Source of the DNA: Acidovorax delafieldii
GTDB taxonomy: Bacteria > Pseudomonadota > Gammaproteobacteria > Burkholderiales > Burkholderiaceae_C
Direction of reading: 5' to 3'
DNA length: 58,181 nucleotides
Assembly: GCA_002377855.1 (NCBI GenBank)
Contig: DFQQ01000019.1
Span: 1 to 58,181 of the forward strand
Shown here: positions 8,719 through 18,106 of the stretch, one piece after another
How positions within the stretch are numbered: the stretch's first letter is position 1
How the letters are laid out: the number at the start of each line of letters is the position of its first letter
Program-made: the position numbers and the translations under genes
The notes under the pieces: generated by a model
Told to the model about the DNA's origin: nothing
Database searches by the model: none
The model's input: the letters and a program-made list of their open reading frames with translations, nothing else

Positions 8719-9441
8719 ATGACCGTCGCCGCGCCAGCCCACAAGCGTATTTTGCTCAAGCTGTCCGGTGAGGCGCTGATGGGCGATGACTCCTTTGGTA
8801 TCAACCGCGCCACCATTGTCCGGATGGTGGAGGAAATCGCTGATGTGACCCGCCTGGGTGTCCAGGTGGCGGTGGTGATTGGGGGCGGTAACATTTTTCG
8901 TGGCGTGGCGGGTGGCTCAGTTGGCATGGACCGCGCTACGGCCGATTACATGGGCATGCTGGCCACGGTGATGAATGCGCTGGCGCTGGCCGACGCCATG
9001 GACAAGCAGGGCCTGACTGCCCGCGTGATGTCTGCCATTGCCATTGAGCAGGTGGTAGAGCCTTATGTGCGACCCAAGGCCCTTCAGTACCTCGAAGAGG
9101 GCAAAGTGGTGGTGTTCGCTGCGGGGACCGGTAATCCATTCTTTACCACCGATACTGCTGCAGCCCTGCGCGGCGCGGAGATTGGCGCTGAAGTGGTGCT
9201 CAAAGCGACGAAAGTAGACGGCGTATATACTGCCGACCCTCACAAGGACCCCTCCGCAACGCGTTACACGAAGCTCAGCTTTGACGAGGCCATGTCCCGC
9301 AATCTGGGCATCATGGACGCCACCGCGTTTGCCTTGTGCCGTGATCAAAAACTGCCTGTGCGTGTGTTCTCCATCATCAAGCACGGCGCCCTCAAGCGCG
9401 TGGTGATGGGTGAGGACGAAGGTACCTTGGTGTACGCCTGA
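8719..9441 (+). CDS. pyrH: Uridylate kinase (UMP kinase)
   Basis: Phosphorylates UMP to UDP with ATP in pyrimidine nucleotide synthesis; member of the amino acid kinase superfamily and hexameric in the family. At 240 aa it has the usual length. Motifs seen are the N-terminal RILLKLSGEALMG, the glycine-rich GGGNIFRG, MDRATADYMGMLATVMNALA and FFTTDTAAALRG. Start ATG 8719 is preceded by GGAGA (8706-8710); an in-frame TTG at 8704 overlaps that site and is rejected. It sits between tsf and frr. Confidence 0.97.
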   Translation: MTVAAPAHKRILLKLSGEALMGDDSFGINRATIVRMVEEIADVTRLGVQVAVVIGGGNIFRGVAGGSVGMDRATADYMGMLATVMNALALADAMDKQGLTARVMSAIAIEQVVEPYVRPKALQYLEEGKVVVFAAGTGNPFFTTDTAAALRGAEIGAEVVLKATKVDGVYTADPHKDPSATRYTKLSFDEAMSRNLGIMDATAFALCRDQKLPVRVFSIIKHGALKRVVMGEDEGTLVYA

Positions 9442-9483
9442 CCTTCCGAATGCCCCGCAGCAGGTTCGCCCCAAGGAAACATC

Positions 9484-10044
9484 ATGACGATTGCCGATAT
9501 CAAGAAAACCGCTGAAACCAAGATGGACCAGTCCATCGCGGCGTTCAAGAACAACCTGCAGAAAATTCGCACGGGCCGTGCCAACCCCGCACTGCTGGAC
9601 AGCATCCAGGTCGAATACTACGGTTCCATGGTGCCCTTGAGCCAAGTGGCCAACGTGACTTTGCTCGATTCACGCACCATCAGCGTGCAGCCCTGGGAAA
9701 AGGGCATGGGCGCGAAGATCGAAAAGGCCATTCGCGAAAGCGACTTGGGATTGAATCCTGCTTCGATGGGCGAGCTGATTCGCGTGCCCATGCCGCCCAT
9801 GAGTGAAGAGCGTCGCAAGGAAATGACCAAACTGGCTCGCAACGAAGGCGAGAGCGCCAAGATTGCCGTGCGCAATCTGCGCCGTGACGCCAACGAATCG
9901 GTCAAGAAGCTGGTCAAGGACAAGCTTGCATCGGAAGACGATCAAAAACGCGCCGAAACCGATGTGCAGAAGTTCACTGACAAGCACATCGCCGAAATCG
10001 ATGCGCTGGTTGCGGCCAAAGAACAAGAAATCATGGCGGTCTGA
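9484..10044 (+). CDS. frr: Ribosome recycling factor
   Basis: Splits post-termination ribosomes together with EF-G. The 186-aa length matches the family; the N-terminal helix contains KIRTGRANPALLD, and the domain II segment holds LPPMSEERRKE-type sequence (here MPPMSEERRKEMTKLA). AAGGAAAC lies just before ATG 9484. Its position between pyrH and uppS is the conserved proteobacterial order. Confidence 0.98.
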   Translation: MTIADIKKTAETKMDQSIAAFKNNLQKIRTGRANPALLDSIQVEYYGSMVPLSQVANVTLLDSRTISVQPWEKGMGAKIEKAIRESDLGLNPASMGELIRVPMPPMSEERRKEMTKLARNEGESAKIAVRNLRRDANESVKKLVKDKLASEDDQKRAETDVQKFTDKHIAEIDALVAAKEQEIMAV

Positions 10045-10077
10045 GCTTCCGCTTGCTGGAGCTGACTGATCGTTTGC

Positions 10078-10809
10078 ATGTCTGATTTGCCTGTGGTGCC
10101 TCACCACATCGCCATCGTGATGGATGGCAACGGCCGCTGGGCCAAACGACGCTTCCTGCCGCGTTTGGCCGGGCACAAGCAAGGTGTTGACTCACTGCGC
10201 CGCTGTGTGCGGGCCTGCGTGCAACGGGGCATCTCCGTCCTGACTGTCTTTGCTTTCTCTTCTGAGAACTGGAATCGTCCACCCGATGAGGTCTCTGGCC
10301 TCATGGAGTTGCTGGCGATGGCGCTGGGGCGCGAGGTGCCGCAGCTCAAGAAAGACGGTGTGCGCTTGCATTTTGTGGGAAGCCGTGAAGGGCTTTCTGC
10401 CAAGGTGGCTGACGGGCTGGCGCAGGCCGAGGCCGCAACCGCCGGCAATACGCGCCTTGTCTTGAACGTGTGCTTCAACTATGGAGGCCGCTGGGATATC
10501 GCTCAGGCGGCCGCATCCTTGGCCGCCCGTGGAGAGCCCATTACCGAAGCGAGCCTGCACGCTGCGATGGGCATGTCCCACGTCCCTGACCCCGACCTGA
10601 TCATTCGGACCGGGGGCGAAATGCGAATCAGCAACTTTTTGCTGTGGCAGGCCGCATACTCCGAGTTGTTTTTCAGTGACCGTCTTTGGCCCGACTTCGA
10701 CGAGTCAGGCTTGGATGAGGCATTGGAAGCATTTCAATCGCGTGAGCGCCGTTTTGGCAAAACCTCTGAACAAATAGCGTCCGCGCATCGTGATGCGATG
10801 CCGGGCTGA
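10078..10809 (+). CDS. uppS: Undecaprenyl diphosphate synthase (cis-prenyltransferase)
   Basis: Condenses isopentenyl diphosphate onto farnesyl diphosphate to make the C55 lipid carrier used for peptidoglycan and O-antigen. 243 aa. The catalytic HIAIVMDGNGRWAKRR block is at the N-terminus; FAFSSENWNRP, and DLIIRTGGEMRISNFLLWQ with the conserved Arg, Gly and Ser residues, are present. It starts 33 nt after frr and ends 8 nt before cdsA, so it is probably translated from the same message. Confidence 0.97.
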   Translation: MSDLPVVPHHIAIVMDGNGRWAKRRFLPRLAGHKQGVDSLRRCVRACVQRGISVLTVFAFSSENWNRPPDEVSGLMELLAMALGREVPQLKKDGVRLHFVGSREGLSAKVADGLAQAEAATAGNTRLVLNVCFNYGGRWDIAQAAASLAARGEPITEASLHAAMGMSHVPDPDLIIRTGGEMRISNFLLWQAAYSELFFSDRLWPDFDESGLDEALEAFQSRERRFGKTSEQIASAHRDAMPG

Positions 10810-10817
10810 AAGGCCCC

Positions 10818-11672
10818 ATGCTGCTACAGCGCGTCATCACTGCACTGGTCTTGCTGGCCATTTTGTTGCCAGCCTTGTTTTATCCTTCGATCACCCCATT
10901 TGCAATCGTCGTCTTGGCCTTCATGGCTGCCGGCGCCTGGGAGTGGGGGCGGTTGAACGGAGTCGGCAACGCGTCCGCCCTGGGCTTGGCTGCTCTCTGT
11001 TCAGGTCTTTGCGCAGCCAGTTGGTGGGTTGGATGGGTGGAGCGTCCGTTGCCTTTGCTGTGGACCATGGGCGGTTCGCTATGGGTTGCCAGTGCGGCTT
11101 GGCTGTTGCGAACAGGGGTTCCAGGTTGGCCGCGGATTCCTGCGGCCGTACGCATCGTTCTCGGGGTGTTGGCGCTGTGGCTTGCGTGGCTCGCTGTGGT
11201 GCAGGCGCGTACCTTGGGCATCAACTTTTTGTTGTCGGTGCTCACTCTGGTATGGGTGGCGGATATCTTCGCGTACTTTGCGGGGAGGGCGTTCGGCCTG
11301 CGCTTCACGCGCAATAAACTGGCGCCTTCCATCAGTCCTGGCAAAAGCTGGGAAGGCGTGTGGGGCGGTCTTGCAGGTGTTCTGTGCCTGGCCGTAGCTT
11401 GGGTGGCCGCGGACCGTTACTGGCAAGCAGACGTAGCGAGCTTTTATACCCGCCTGTATGGCGCTGGCTGGTGGTTTCTCGCGATCGCTGTCGTATTCAT
11501 GGTTGCCATGAGCGTGGCCGGTGATCTGGTCGAGTCGCTGATCAAGCGCAGCGCGGGCGTCAAAGACAGCAGTGGCTTGCTTCCCGGCCACGGGGGGGTT
11601 CTCGATCGGGTGGATGCGTTGCTGCCGACGCTTCCCCTGGCGTTGATGCTCACCCGACTTATTTCTGTATGA
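10818..11672 (+). CDS. cdsA: Phosphatidate cytidylyltransferase (CDP-diglyceride synthase)
   Basis: Inner-membrane enzyme that makes CDP-diacylglycerol from phosphatidate and CTP, the branch point of phospholipid synthesis. 284 aa with multiple hydrophobic segments beginning at residue 7. The C-terminal signature SLIKRSAGVKDSSGLLPGHG followed by GVLDRVD matches the CDP-diglyceride synthase motif, including the Lys-Asp and His-Gly-Gly elements. The stop overlaps the dxr start by four bases (ATGA), so translation is probably coupled. Confidence 0.96.
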   Translation: MLLQRVITALVLLAILLPALFYPSITPFAIVVLAFMAAGAWEWGRLNGVGNASALGLAALCSGLCAASWWVGWVERPLPLLWTMGGSLWVASAAWLLRTGVPGWPRIPAAVRIVLGVLALWLAWLAVVQARTLGINFLLSVLTLVWVADIFAYFAGRAFGLRFTRNKLAPSISPGKSWEGVWGGLAGVLCLAVAWVAADRYWQADVASFYTRLYGAGWWFLAIAVVFMVAMSVAGDLVESLIKRSAGVKDSSGLLPGHGGVLDRVDALLPTLPLALMLTRLISV

Positions 11673-12847
11673 AGCAAAAAATAACTGTACTGGGCTCCAC
11701 GGGGTCCATTGGAAAAAGCACGCTGGACGTGGTGTCTCGGCATCTGGATCGTTACGAGGTATTTGCGCTCAGCGCAGCCACGCAGGTGGATGCGATGCTG
11801 GAGCAATGCGCCCGATTCAAGCCCCGGTTTGCAGTCATGGCCAGCGAACCCCATGCCCTGCTGCTTGCAGAAAAGCTCAAGCAAAATGGGCTTCCGACGT
11901 CCGTGGTTCAAGCGCAAGATGCTCTTGAAATGATAGCGTCTCATGAGGATGTTGACGCGGTCATGGCCGCCATCGTGGGCGCTGCCGGACTGGCGCCCTG
12001 CCTCGCTGCCGCTCGCGCAGGCAAGCGCTTGTTGCTGGCCAACAAGGAGGCGTTGGTTGTCGGCGGAGGACTGTTCATGCGCGCAGTGCGCGAGGGCGGC
12101 GCGACGCTGCTGCCTATCGACAGCGAGCACTCGGCTATTTTTCAATGCCTGCCGGAAGATACGGGGTCTTGGGCCGAGCGGGTGGACAGTATTTTGCTGA
12201 CGGCATCAGGCGGCCCTTTCCGGACGCGGGATCCAGAATCCCTGGCACAGATCACTCCCGACCAGGCCTGTGCGCACCCCAATTTTTCGATGGGCCGAAA
12301 GATCTCGGTGGATTCGGCCACGATGATGAACAAGGCCCTGGAAGTCATCGAGGCCCGCTGGCTGTTCGACCTGGCACCCGAGCAGATCAAGGTAGTGATC
12401 CACCCGCAGCAGATCATCCATTCGATGGTCCAGTTCAAGGATGCCTCCATCCTTGCCCAGCTGGGCACGCCCGACATGCGCGTGCCCATTGCATGTGGCC
12501 TGGCATGGCCAGAGCGCATTGAGAGCGGAGCGAGCAGGCTGGACTTTGCTACCTTGGCCGCTCTTACCTTCGAAGAGGCGGACGCACGGCGCTTCCCCGG
12601 GCTGCATCTCTCCTGGCAGGCATTGAATGCGCAAGAGGGCACCACGGCTGTTTTGAACGCAGCGAACGAAGTGGCGGTGGAGTCCTTCCTGGCAGGTCGT
12701 TTGCGCTTCGACCACATCCATGCGGTGAATCTTGCAACTTTGGATGCAGTGCAGCCCTCCAAGCTGGATTCGCTGGAGTCTTTACTCGCTCTGGATGCGC
12801 AGGCACGTGTGGCCGCCCATCGCGCAGCAGCGGCTGTGGCGCCGTGA
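11669..12847 (+). CDS. dxr: 1-deoxy-D-xylulose 5-phosphate reductoisomerase
   Basis: Second step of the MEP isoprenoid pathway: NADPH-dependent conversion of DXP to MEP. 392 aa. N-terminal NADPH-binding GSTGSIGKSTLDVV; metal/substrate block PIDSEHSAIFQ; and HPNFSMGRKISVDSATMMNK, all strongly conserved. NAANEVAVESF sits near the C-terminal domain. It overlaps cdsA by four bases. A weak relative of the dispersed element lies inside the gene at 11909-11937 on the opposite strand. Confidence 0.97.
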   Translation: MKQKITVLGSTGSIGKSTLDVVSRHLDRYEVFALSAATQVDAMLEQCARFKPRFAVMASEPHALLLAEKLKQNGLPTSVVQAQDALEMIASHEDVDAVMAAIVGAAGLAPCLAAARAGKRLLLANKEALVVGGGLFMRAVREGGATLLPIDSEHSAIFQCLPEDTGSWAERVDSILLTASGGPFRTRDPESLAQITPDQACAHPNFSMGRKISVDSATMMNKALEVIEARWLFDLAPEQIKVVIHPQQIIHSMVQFKDASILAQLGTPDMRVPIACGLAWPERIESGASRLDFATLAALTFEEADARRFPGLHLSWQALNAQEGTTAVLNAANEVAVESFLAGRLRFDHIHAVNLATLDAVQPSKLDSLESLLALDAQARVAAHRAAAAVAP

Positions 12848-12869
12848 CAGGTTTCCTCAGGAGCTTCCC

Positions 12870-14252
12870 ATGCTGACCGTGCTTGCTTTTTTGGTGGCTC
12901 TGGGCCTGCTTATTGCCGTGCACGAATACGGACATTACAGGGTGGCCGTGGCCTGTGGCGTGAAGGTGTTGCGGTTTTCGGTCGGCTTTGGCAAGCCGGT
13001 GGTGGCTTGGCGTGCCAAAAAATCAGGCACAGAATTCGCGATCGGCTTGTTCCCGCTGGGGGGGTATGTCCGCATGCTGGACGAGCGGGAGGCGCCTGTC
13101 GAGCCCCATGAGCGCCACTTGGCCTTCAACACACAGCCTTTGCGTTCTCGGGCCGCCATTGTTGCCGCAGGTCCGCTGGCCAATTTGCTGCTGGCTGTTG
13201 TGTTGTATTCACTGGTCAACTGGGGCGGTGTGCAGGAACCCAAGGCGGTTCTGTCGAGCCCGGTGGCCGGCTCCATTGCCCAGGCTGCGGGTCTGACGGG
13301 CGGAGAACTGGTGCGACGTGCGGCGATGGGCGATGACGAAATGGTGCCCATGCGTTCGTTCGAAGAACTTCGCTGGGTTCTTACGCAGGGGGCGCTGGAC
13401 GGCGAGCGTGTACGCCTGGAGCTGGAGCCTAGCCGGGGTGCTTCATTGCGCGACGTGGTGCTCGATCTTTCTTCCCTGAACGTGCGAGACGCAGATGCCC
13501 AGCTGTTTCGCAGAATCGGCGTGGTGGCTCCGTGGACGCGGCCCGCCATCGGTGAGGTTATGCCCGGAGGGGCCGCTGAAAGGGCTGGGCTGCGCAATGG
13601 GGACCTGGTCCGGAGAATCGGACAGACCGACGTGGTAGACGGCATGCAGCTGCGCGAATTGATCCGCACATCGGTACGTGGCAGCCAAGATGTGACCCAG
13701 TCGTGGCTGGTCGAGCGCGGCGGGCAGCTGGTTCGCTTGGAAGTGATGCCTGACATCGTGCACGAAGACAGTGGCGCGGTTGGCCGCATCAATGCCTATG
13801 TGGGTGGAAGTCCAGACATGGTCGAAGTCGACTATGGGTTCTGGGAGGGCTTGGCCAAGGGTGCCGAGCGCACCTGGGATGTGTCGACCCTTACCTTGCG
13901 GATGATGGGCCGTATGCTGACCGGGGAAGCATCGCTGAAGAACCTTAGCGGCCCCCTTACCATTGCTGACTACGCAGGGCGCTCCGCCGAGATGGGGCTG
14001 ATGCAGTACCTTGCGTATCTGGCCCTCATCAGCGTGAGTTTGGGCGTGTTGAACCTGTTACCTCTGCCAGTGCTCGATGGAGGGCACCTGATGTATTATC
14101 TTTGGGAGGGAGTCACCGGCAAAGGTGTCTCCGACACCTGGATGGAATACCTCCAGCGTGGCGGCGTGGCAGTACTTGCCTTGATGATGTCTATCGCACT
14201 TTTTAACGATATCTCCCGATACCTCGCCAAACTTCTGGCCGTATTTGCCTAG
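12870..14252 (+). CDS. rseP: Site-2 intramembrane zinc protease RseP
   Basis: Inner-membrane metalloprotease of the S2P family; in E. coli it cleaves RseA to release sigma-E during envelope stress. 460 aa. Zinc motif HEYGH at residues 18-22 in the first transmembrane segment, with FSVGFGKPV and LGGYVRMLDE nearby; two PDZ-like domains in the middle (for example IGEVMPGGAAERAGLRNGD); C-terminal NLLPLPVLDGGHLMYYLWE supplies the third metal ligand. Start ATG 12870 has CAGGAG at 12858-12863; the longer frame to 12732 overlaps dxr and is rejected. Directly upstream of bamA, which fits the envelope-assembly theme. Confidence 0.95.
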   Translation: MLTVLAFLVALGLLIAVHEYGHYRVAVACGVKVLRFSVGFGKPVVAWRAKKSGTEFAIGLFPLGGYVRMLDEREAPVEPHERHLAFNTQPLRSRAAIVAAGPLANLLLAVVLYSLVNWGGVQEPKAVLSSPVAGSIAQAAGLTGGELVRRAAMGDDEMVPMRSFEELRWVLTQGALDGERVRLELEPSRGASLRDVVLDLSSLNVRDADAQLFRRIGVVAPWTRPAIGEVMPGGAAERAGLRNGDLVRRIGQTDVVDGMQLRELIRTSVRGSQDVTQSWLVERGGQLVRLEVMPDIVHEDSGAVGRINAYVGGSPDMVEVDYGFWEGLAKGAERTWDVSTLTLRMMGRMLTGEASLKNLSGPLTIADYAGRSAEMGLMQYLAYLALISVSLGVLNLLPLPVLDGGHLMYYLWEGVTGKGVSDTWMEYLQRGGVAVLALMMSIALFNDISRYLAKLLAVFA

Positions 14253-14275
14253 CCATATCGGCTTCAGTTTCATTC

Positions 14276-16573
14276 ATGAAAAAACACATCACTCGCCTTG
14301 GCGTGCGCACCGCCTCTGCCGTTGCAGCCATGGTATTTGTTGCCAACGCGGCATGGGCCTTGGAGCCATTCAAGGTTCAGGACATCCGTGTGGAAGGTCT
14401 GCAGCGCGTTGAGCCTGGAACAATCTTCGCATCCATGCCGCTACGTGTAGGTGATGACTACAACGATGACAAGGGCGCAGCGGCCATTCGCGCGCTGTTC
14501 GCGCTGGGCCTTTTCAAGGATGTGCGACTGGAAGCCTCGGGCAACGTTCTGGTCGTGGTGGTGGAAGAGCGTCCCACCATTGCCGATGTGGAGTTTGCGG
14601 GCACCCGCGAGTTCGACAAGGAAGTGCTGAAAAAGGCGATGCGCGACGTGGGCCTGACCGAGGGCCGCCCGTTTGACAAGGCGCTCGCAGACCGTGCCGA
14701 GCAAGAGCTCAAGCGGCAGTACATCAACCGCAGCCTATATGGCGCAGAGGTCGTGACCACGGTCACGCCCATTGAGCGCAATAGGGTGAACCTGACGTTC
14801 ACTGTGGTCGAAGGCGAGCCAGCGCGCATCAAGGAAGTGCGCATCAATGGCAACAAGGCCTTCAGTGAATCCACCCTGAAAGGCCTGTTCGACCAAGACA
14901 CGGGCGGCTGGCTCAGCTGGTACACCAAGTCGGACCGCTATTCGCGCACCAAGCTCAACGCGGACTTGGAAACACTGCGTTCGTATTACCTGCAGCGCGG
15001 GTACCTTGAATTTCGCGTGGATTCCACCCAGGTGTCCATTTCGCCTGACAAGCAGGACATCACCATCACCGTCAACGTGACGGAAGGTGAACGGTTCGTC
15101 GTGGCCGGCGTCAAGCTAGAGGGCAACTACCTGGAGCGCGAAGATGAGTTCAAGTCGCTCGTCACCATCCGCGCCGGTGAGCCCTACAACGCGGATCAAG
15201 TCACGGAAACAACCAAGGCGTTTTCCGAGTACTTCGGCCGGTTCGGGTTTGCGTTTTCACGTGTAGAAGCCGTACCTGAAATCGACCGCGAAAACAACCG
15301 GGTGACTTTGGTCTTGCAGGCGGAGCCCTCACGCCGCGCCTACGTGCGCAAGATCAACGTGAGTGGCAACAACCGCACCCGTGATGAAGTGATTCGGCGG
15401 GAATTCCGCCAATACGAAGCCGCTTGGTACGATGGTGAGCGCATCCGCCTGTCTCGTGACCGGGTGGACCGCCTTGGCTTCTTCACCGAAGTGAACGTCG
15501 AAACGCAAGACGTGCCTGGCTCTCCCGATCAAGTGGACCTGGTGGTCAACGTGACCGAGAAACCCACCGGATCGCTGCAACTGGGCGCAGGTTTTTCCAG
15601 TGCTGAAAAGGTGGCGTTGTCTTTCGGTATCAAGCAGGAAAACTTCTTTGGCTCAGGCAATTACCTGGGCATCGACGTCAATACGAGCAAGTACCGCCGA
15701 ACGCTGGTGTTCAGCACCACCAACCCATATTTCACGCAGGACGGCATTTCGCGCACGGTGGATGTGTACTACCGCACAGACAAGCCTTACGAAGACCAGG
15801 GCGGAAACTACGAACTGGTGACCACCGGGGCGTCCATGCGGTTCGGCATACCCTTCAGCGAGACGGACACGGTGTTCTTTGGCGGTGGTCTGGAGCAGAC
15901 CCAGATCAAGGCGGGCACCAACATCCCCGCCACGTATCTGGCCTACGCCAATACCTACGGTGCAACGAGCAATTCGATTCCCTTGACCATCGGTTGGTCT
16001 CGTGATGACCGTGACAGCGCCCTGGCCCCCAATTCGGGGCGTTACCAGCGCTTGAATTCCGAGTGGTCTGTCGCGGGTGATGCGCGCTATGTGCGCGGCA
16101 ACTACCAGTATCAGCAGTACATCCCACTGAACAAGCGCTTCACCGTCGCATTCAACGGGGAATTTGGTTACGGCAAGGGGCTCAATGGTCGCCCCTTCCC
16201 GGTGTTCAAGAATTTTTACTCGGGCGGCCTCGGTTCCGTACGCGGCTTTGACCAAGGCACTCTGGGTCCGCGTGACGTGACCGGTGCCTCCCTGGGTGGT
16301 CCCAAGAAGGTCACCCTCAATGCCGAGTTGATCGCACCATTCCCCGGGGCCGGCAACGACCGCACCCTGCGCGTGTTCACTTTTGTCGATGTGGGCAACG
16401 TCTACGGCGAAGACCAGAAGGTAACTTTCAGCGACATGCGGGCCTCCGCGGGGCTTGGCTTGAGCTGGATTTCGCCGCTGGGCCCGCTGCGCCTTGCCTT
16501 TGCCCAGCCAGTGCGTAAGTTCGCTGGCGATAAAATCCAGAAACTGCAATTCCAGATTGGAACGTCTTTCTAA
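14276..16573 (+). CDS. bamA: Outer-membrane protein assembly factor BamA
   Basis: Central subunit of the BAM complex that folds beta-barrel proteins into the outer membrane. 765 aa. A signal peptide ends near residue 31 (ANAAWA then LEPF). Five POTRA repeats span roughly residues 32-350, starting with FKVQDIRVEGLQRVEPGTIF. The C-terminal 16-strand barrel contains the conserved GLGSVRGFDQGTLGP (VRGF loop) and ends with a phenylalanine (QIGTSF), the usual outer-membrane C-terminal signal. The last base of its stop is the first base of the ompH start. Confidence 0.97.
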   Translation: MKKHITRLGVRTASAVAAMVFVANAAWALEPFKVQDIRVEGLQRVEPGTIFASMPLRVGDDYNDDKGAAAIRALFALGLFKDVRLEASGNVLVVVVEERPTIADVEFAGTREFDKEVLKKAMRDVGLTEGRPFDKALADRAEQELKRQYINRSLYGAEVVTTVTPIERNRVNLTFTVVEGEPARIKEVRINGNKAFSESTLKGLFDQDTGGWLSWYTKSDRYSRTKLNADLETLRSYYLQRGYLEFRVDSTQVSISPDKQDITITVNVTEGERFVVAGVKLEGNYLEREDEFKSLVTIRAGEPYNADQVTETTKAFSEYFGRFGFAFSRVEAVPEIDRENNRVTLVLQAEPSRRAYVRKINVSGNNRTRDEVIRREFRQYEAAWYDGERIRLSRDRVDRLGFFTEVNVETQDVPGSPDQVDLVVNVTEKPTGSLQLGAGFSSAEKVALSFGIKQENFFGSGNYLGIDVNTSKYRRTLVFSTTNPYFTQDGISRTVDVYYRTDKPYEDQGGNYELVTTGASMRFGIPFSETDTVFFGGGLEQTQIKAGTNIPATYLAYANTYGATSNSIPLTIGWSRDDRDSALAPNSGRYQRLNSEWSVAGDARYVRGNYQYQQYIPLNKRFTVAFNGEFGYGKGLNGRPFPVFKNFYSGGLGSVRGFDQGTLGPRDVTGASLGGPKKVTLNAELIAPFPGAGNDRTLRVFTFVDVGNVYGEDQKVTFSDMRASAGLGLSWISPLGPLRLAFAQPVRKFAGDKIQKLQFQIGTSF

Positions 16574-17085
16574 TGAAATCCCTTTTCCGTCAGACATCTT
16601 TGGCCCTGTTGATCGGTACTGCTGCGTTGGCTACTTCCGTGCACGCGCAGGAGTTCAAGGCAGGTTTTGTCAATACGGACCGCATCTTCCGCGAGGCCAA
16701 TACGGCAAAAACCGCGCAGGCCAAGCTGGAGCAGGAGTTTGCCCGCCGCGAAAAAGAGCTGGTTGATATCGGCAATTCCCTGAAGACGGCCACCGAAAAG
16801 TTCGAACGCGAGGCACCCACCATGGCGGAAAGCCAGCGCACTACGCGCCAGCGCCAACTGGTCGACCAAGACCGCGACTTTCAACGCAAGCGCCGTGAGT
16901 TCCAGGAAGACCTGAGCGCACGCAAGAACGAAGAGCTGGCCCAGGTGCTTGAACGTGCCAACAAGGTCGTCAAGCAGGTAGCCGAAGCGGAAAAATACGA
17001 CGTCATCCTTCAGGAGGCCGTGTACATCAACCCCAAGCATGACATCACCGACAAGGTGATCAAGGCTTTGAATGCGTCCAAGTAA
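16573..17085 (+). CDS. ompH: Periplasmic chaperone OmpH/Skp
   Basis: Trimeric periplasmic holdase that carries unfolded outer-membrane proteins to BAM. 170 aa with an N-terminal signal peptide ending near ATSVHA|QEFKAG. The mature protein opens with FKAGFVNTDRIFREA, the conserved Skp beta strand, and continues with long charged helices rich in Lys, Arg and Glu that form the tentacles. It overlaps bamA by one base (TAATG), so coupled translation is likely. Also called skp or hlpA in other species. Confidence 0.95.
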   Translation: MKSLFRQTSLALLIGTAALATSVHAQEFKAGFVNTDRIFREANTAKTAQAKLEQEFARREKELVDIGNSLKTATEKFEREAPTMAESQRTTRQRQLVDQDRDFQRKRREFQEDLSARKNEELAQVLERANKVVKQVAEAEKYDVILQEAVYINPKHDITDKVIKALNASK

Positions 17086-17103
17086 CCGGACGCTGCGGGC
17101 GGT

Positions 17104-18090
17104 GTGCACGTGAGTTTGCTACTGGGGCACATCGTTGATGTGCTGGGCGGCTCATTGGAGGGGGGCGAGAGGAATACCGCCATCCACCGCATAGCGCCAC
17201 TGGAGGTTGCGGGGCCGGGGGACATCAGTTTTCTGAGTCACCCTCGCTACCAACAACAACTGGCCGCCTCTCAGGCGGCCTGTGTCATTGTGGCGCCTGC
17301 CATGCGCGATGCTGCCTTGGCTCGCGGTGCATGCATCGTCGCGGACAACCCTTATGTCTACTTCGCCCGGGCCACGCAGCTGTGGAAGCAGCAGCATGCG
17401 CCCGCGCGTGCCGCAGGCGTGCACTCGAGTGCCGTGGTAGATCCCACAGCCCGGATTCACCCTACAGCCATCATCGGACCCCTGTGCGTGGTCGAACGCG
17501 GTGCGGAAGTGGGCGAGGGGTCGGTGCTCACATCTCGGGTCACGCTGGGCGAAAACTGCCGCATCGGCGCACGCTGTTTGCTTCACCCCGGGGTGGTTAT
17601 CGGTGCGGATGGTTTTGGTTTTGCTCCGCACCAGGGAGCATGGGTCAAGATCGAGCAGCTGGGCGCCGTGTCCATCGGCGACGATGTGGAGATTGGCGCC
17701 AACACCTGCATCGACCGCGGCGTCCTGCAGGACACCGTGATTGAAGACGGCGTCAAGCTCGACAACCTTATCCAGATCGGGCACAACGTGCGGATCGGCA
17801 AGCATTCGGCCATGGCCGGGTGCGTGGGCGTGGCGGGCAGCGCCAATATTGGAGCCCACTGCACGGTGGGTGGCGGAGCGATTGTGCTGGGGCACCTGGA
17901 GTTGGCAGACCATGTCCATGTGTCTGCAGCCACCGTGGTTACCCGCTCGCTGACACGTCCGGGCCAGTACACGGGCATGTTCCCCATCGACGACAATGCG
18001 AAGTGGGAAAAGAACGCTGCAACACTCAAACAACTGCACAGCTTGCGTGAGCGCATCAAGGCGCTTGAGCAGGCCCTTAAAGCAGCATGA
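17104..18090 (+). CDS. lpxD: UDP-3-O-acylglucosamine N-acyltransferase LpxD
   Basis: Third step of lipid A synthesis: adds the N-linked 3-hydroxyacyl chain to UDP-3-O-acylglucosamine, using acyl-ACP. 328 aa. An N-terminal uridine-binding domain is followed from about residue 105 by hexapeptide repeats of a left-handed beta helix; LIQIGHNVRIGKHSAMAG holds the catalytic histidine region, and GADGFGFA is conserved. The start is GTG at 17104 or GTG at 17110; no strong ribosome binding site distinguishes them. It lies between ompH and fabZ, as in most proteobacteria. Confidence 0.96.
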   Translation: MHVSLLLGHIVDVLGGSLEGGERNTAIHRIAPLEVAGPGDISFLSHPRYQQQLAASQAACVIVAPAMRDAALARGACIVADNPYVYFARATQLWKQQHAPARAAGVHSSAVVDPTARIHPTAIIGPLCVVERGAEVGEGSVLTSRVTLGENCRIGARCLLHPGVVIGADGFGFAPHQGAWVKIEQLGAVSIGDDVEIGANTCIDRGVLQDTVIEDGVKLDNLIQIGHNVRIGKHSAMAGCVGVAGSANIGAHCTVGGGAIVLGHLELADHVHVSAATVVTRSLTRPGQYTGMFPIDDNAKWEKNAATLKQLHSLRERIKALEQALKAA

Positions 18091-18106
18091 ACGGAAGAAC
18101 AACTCG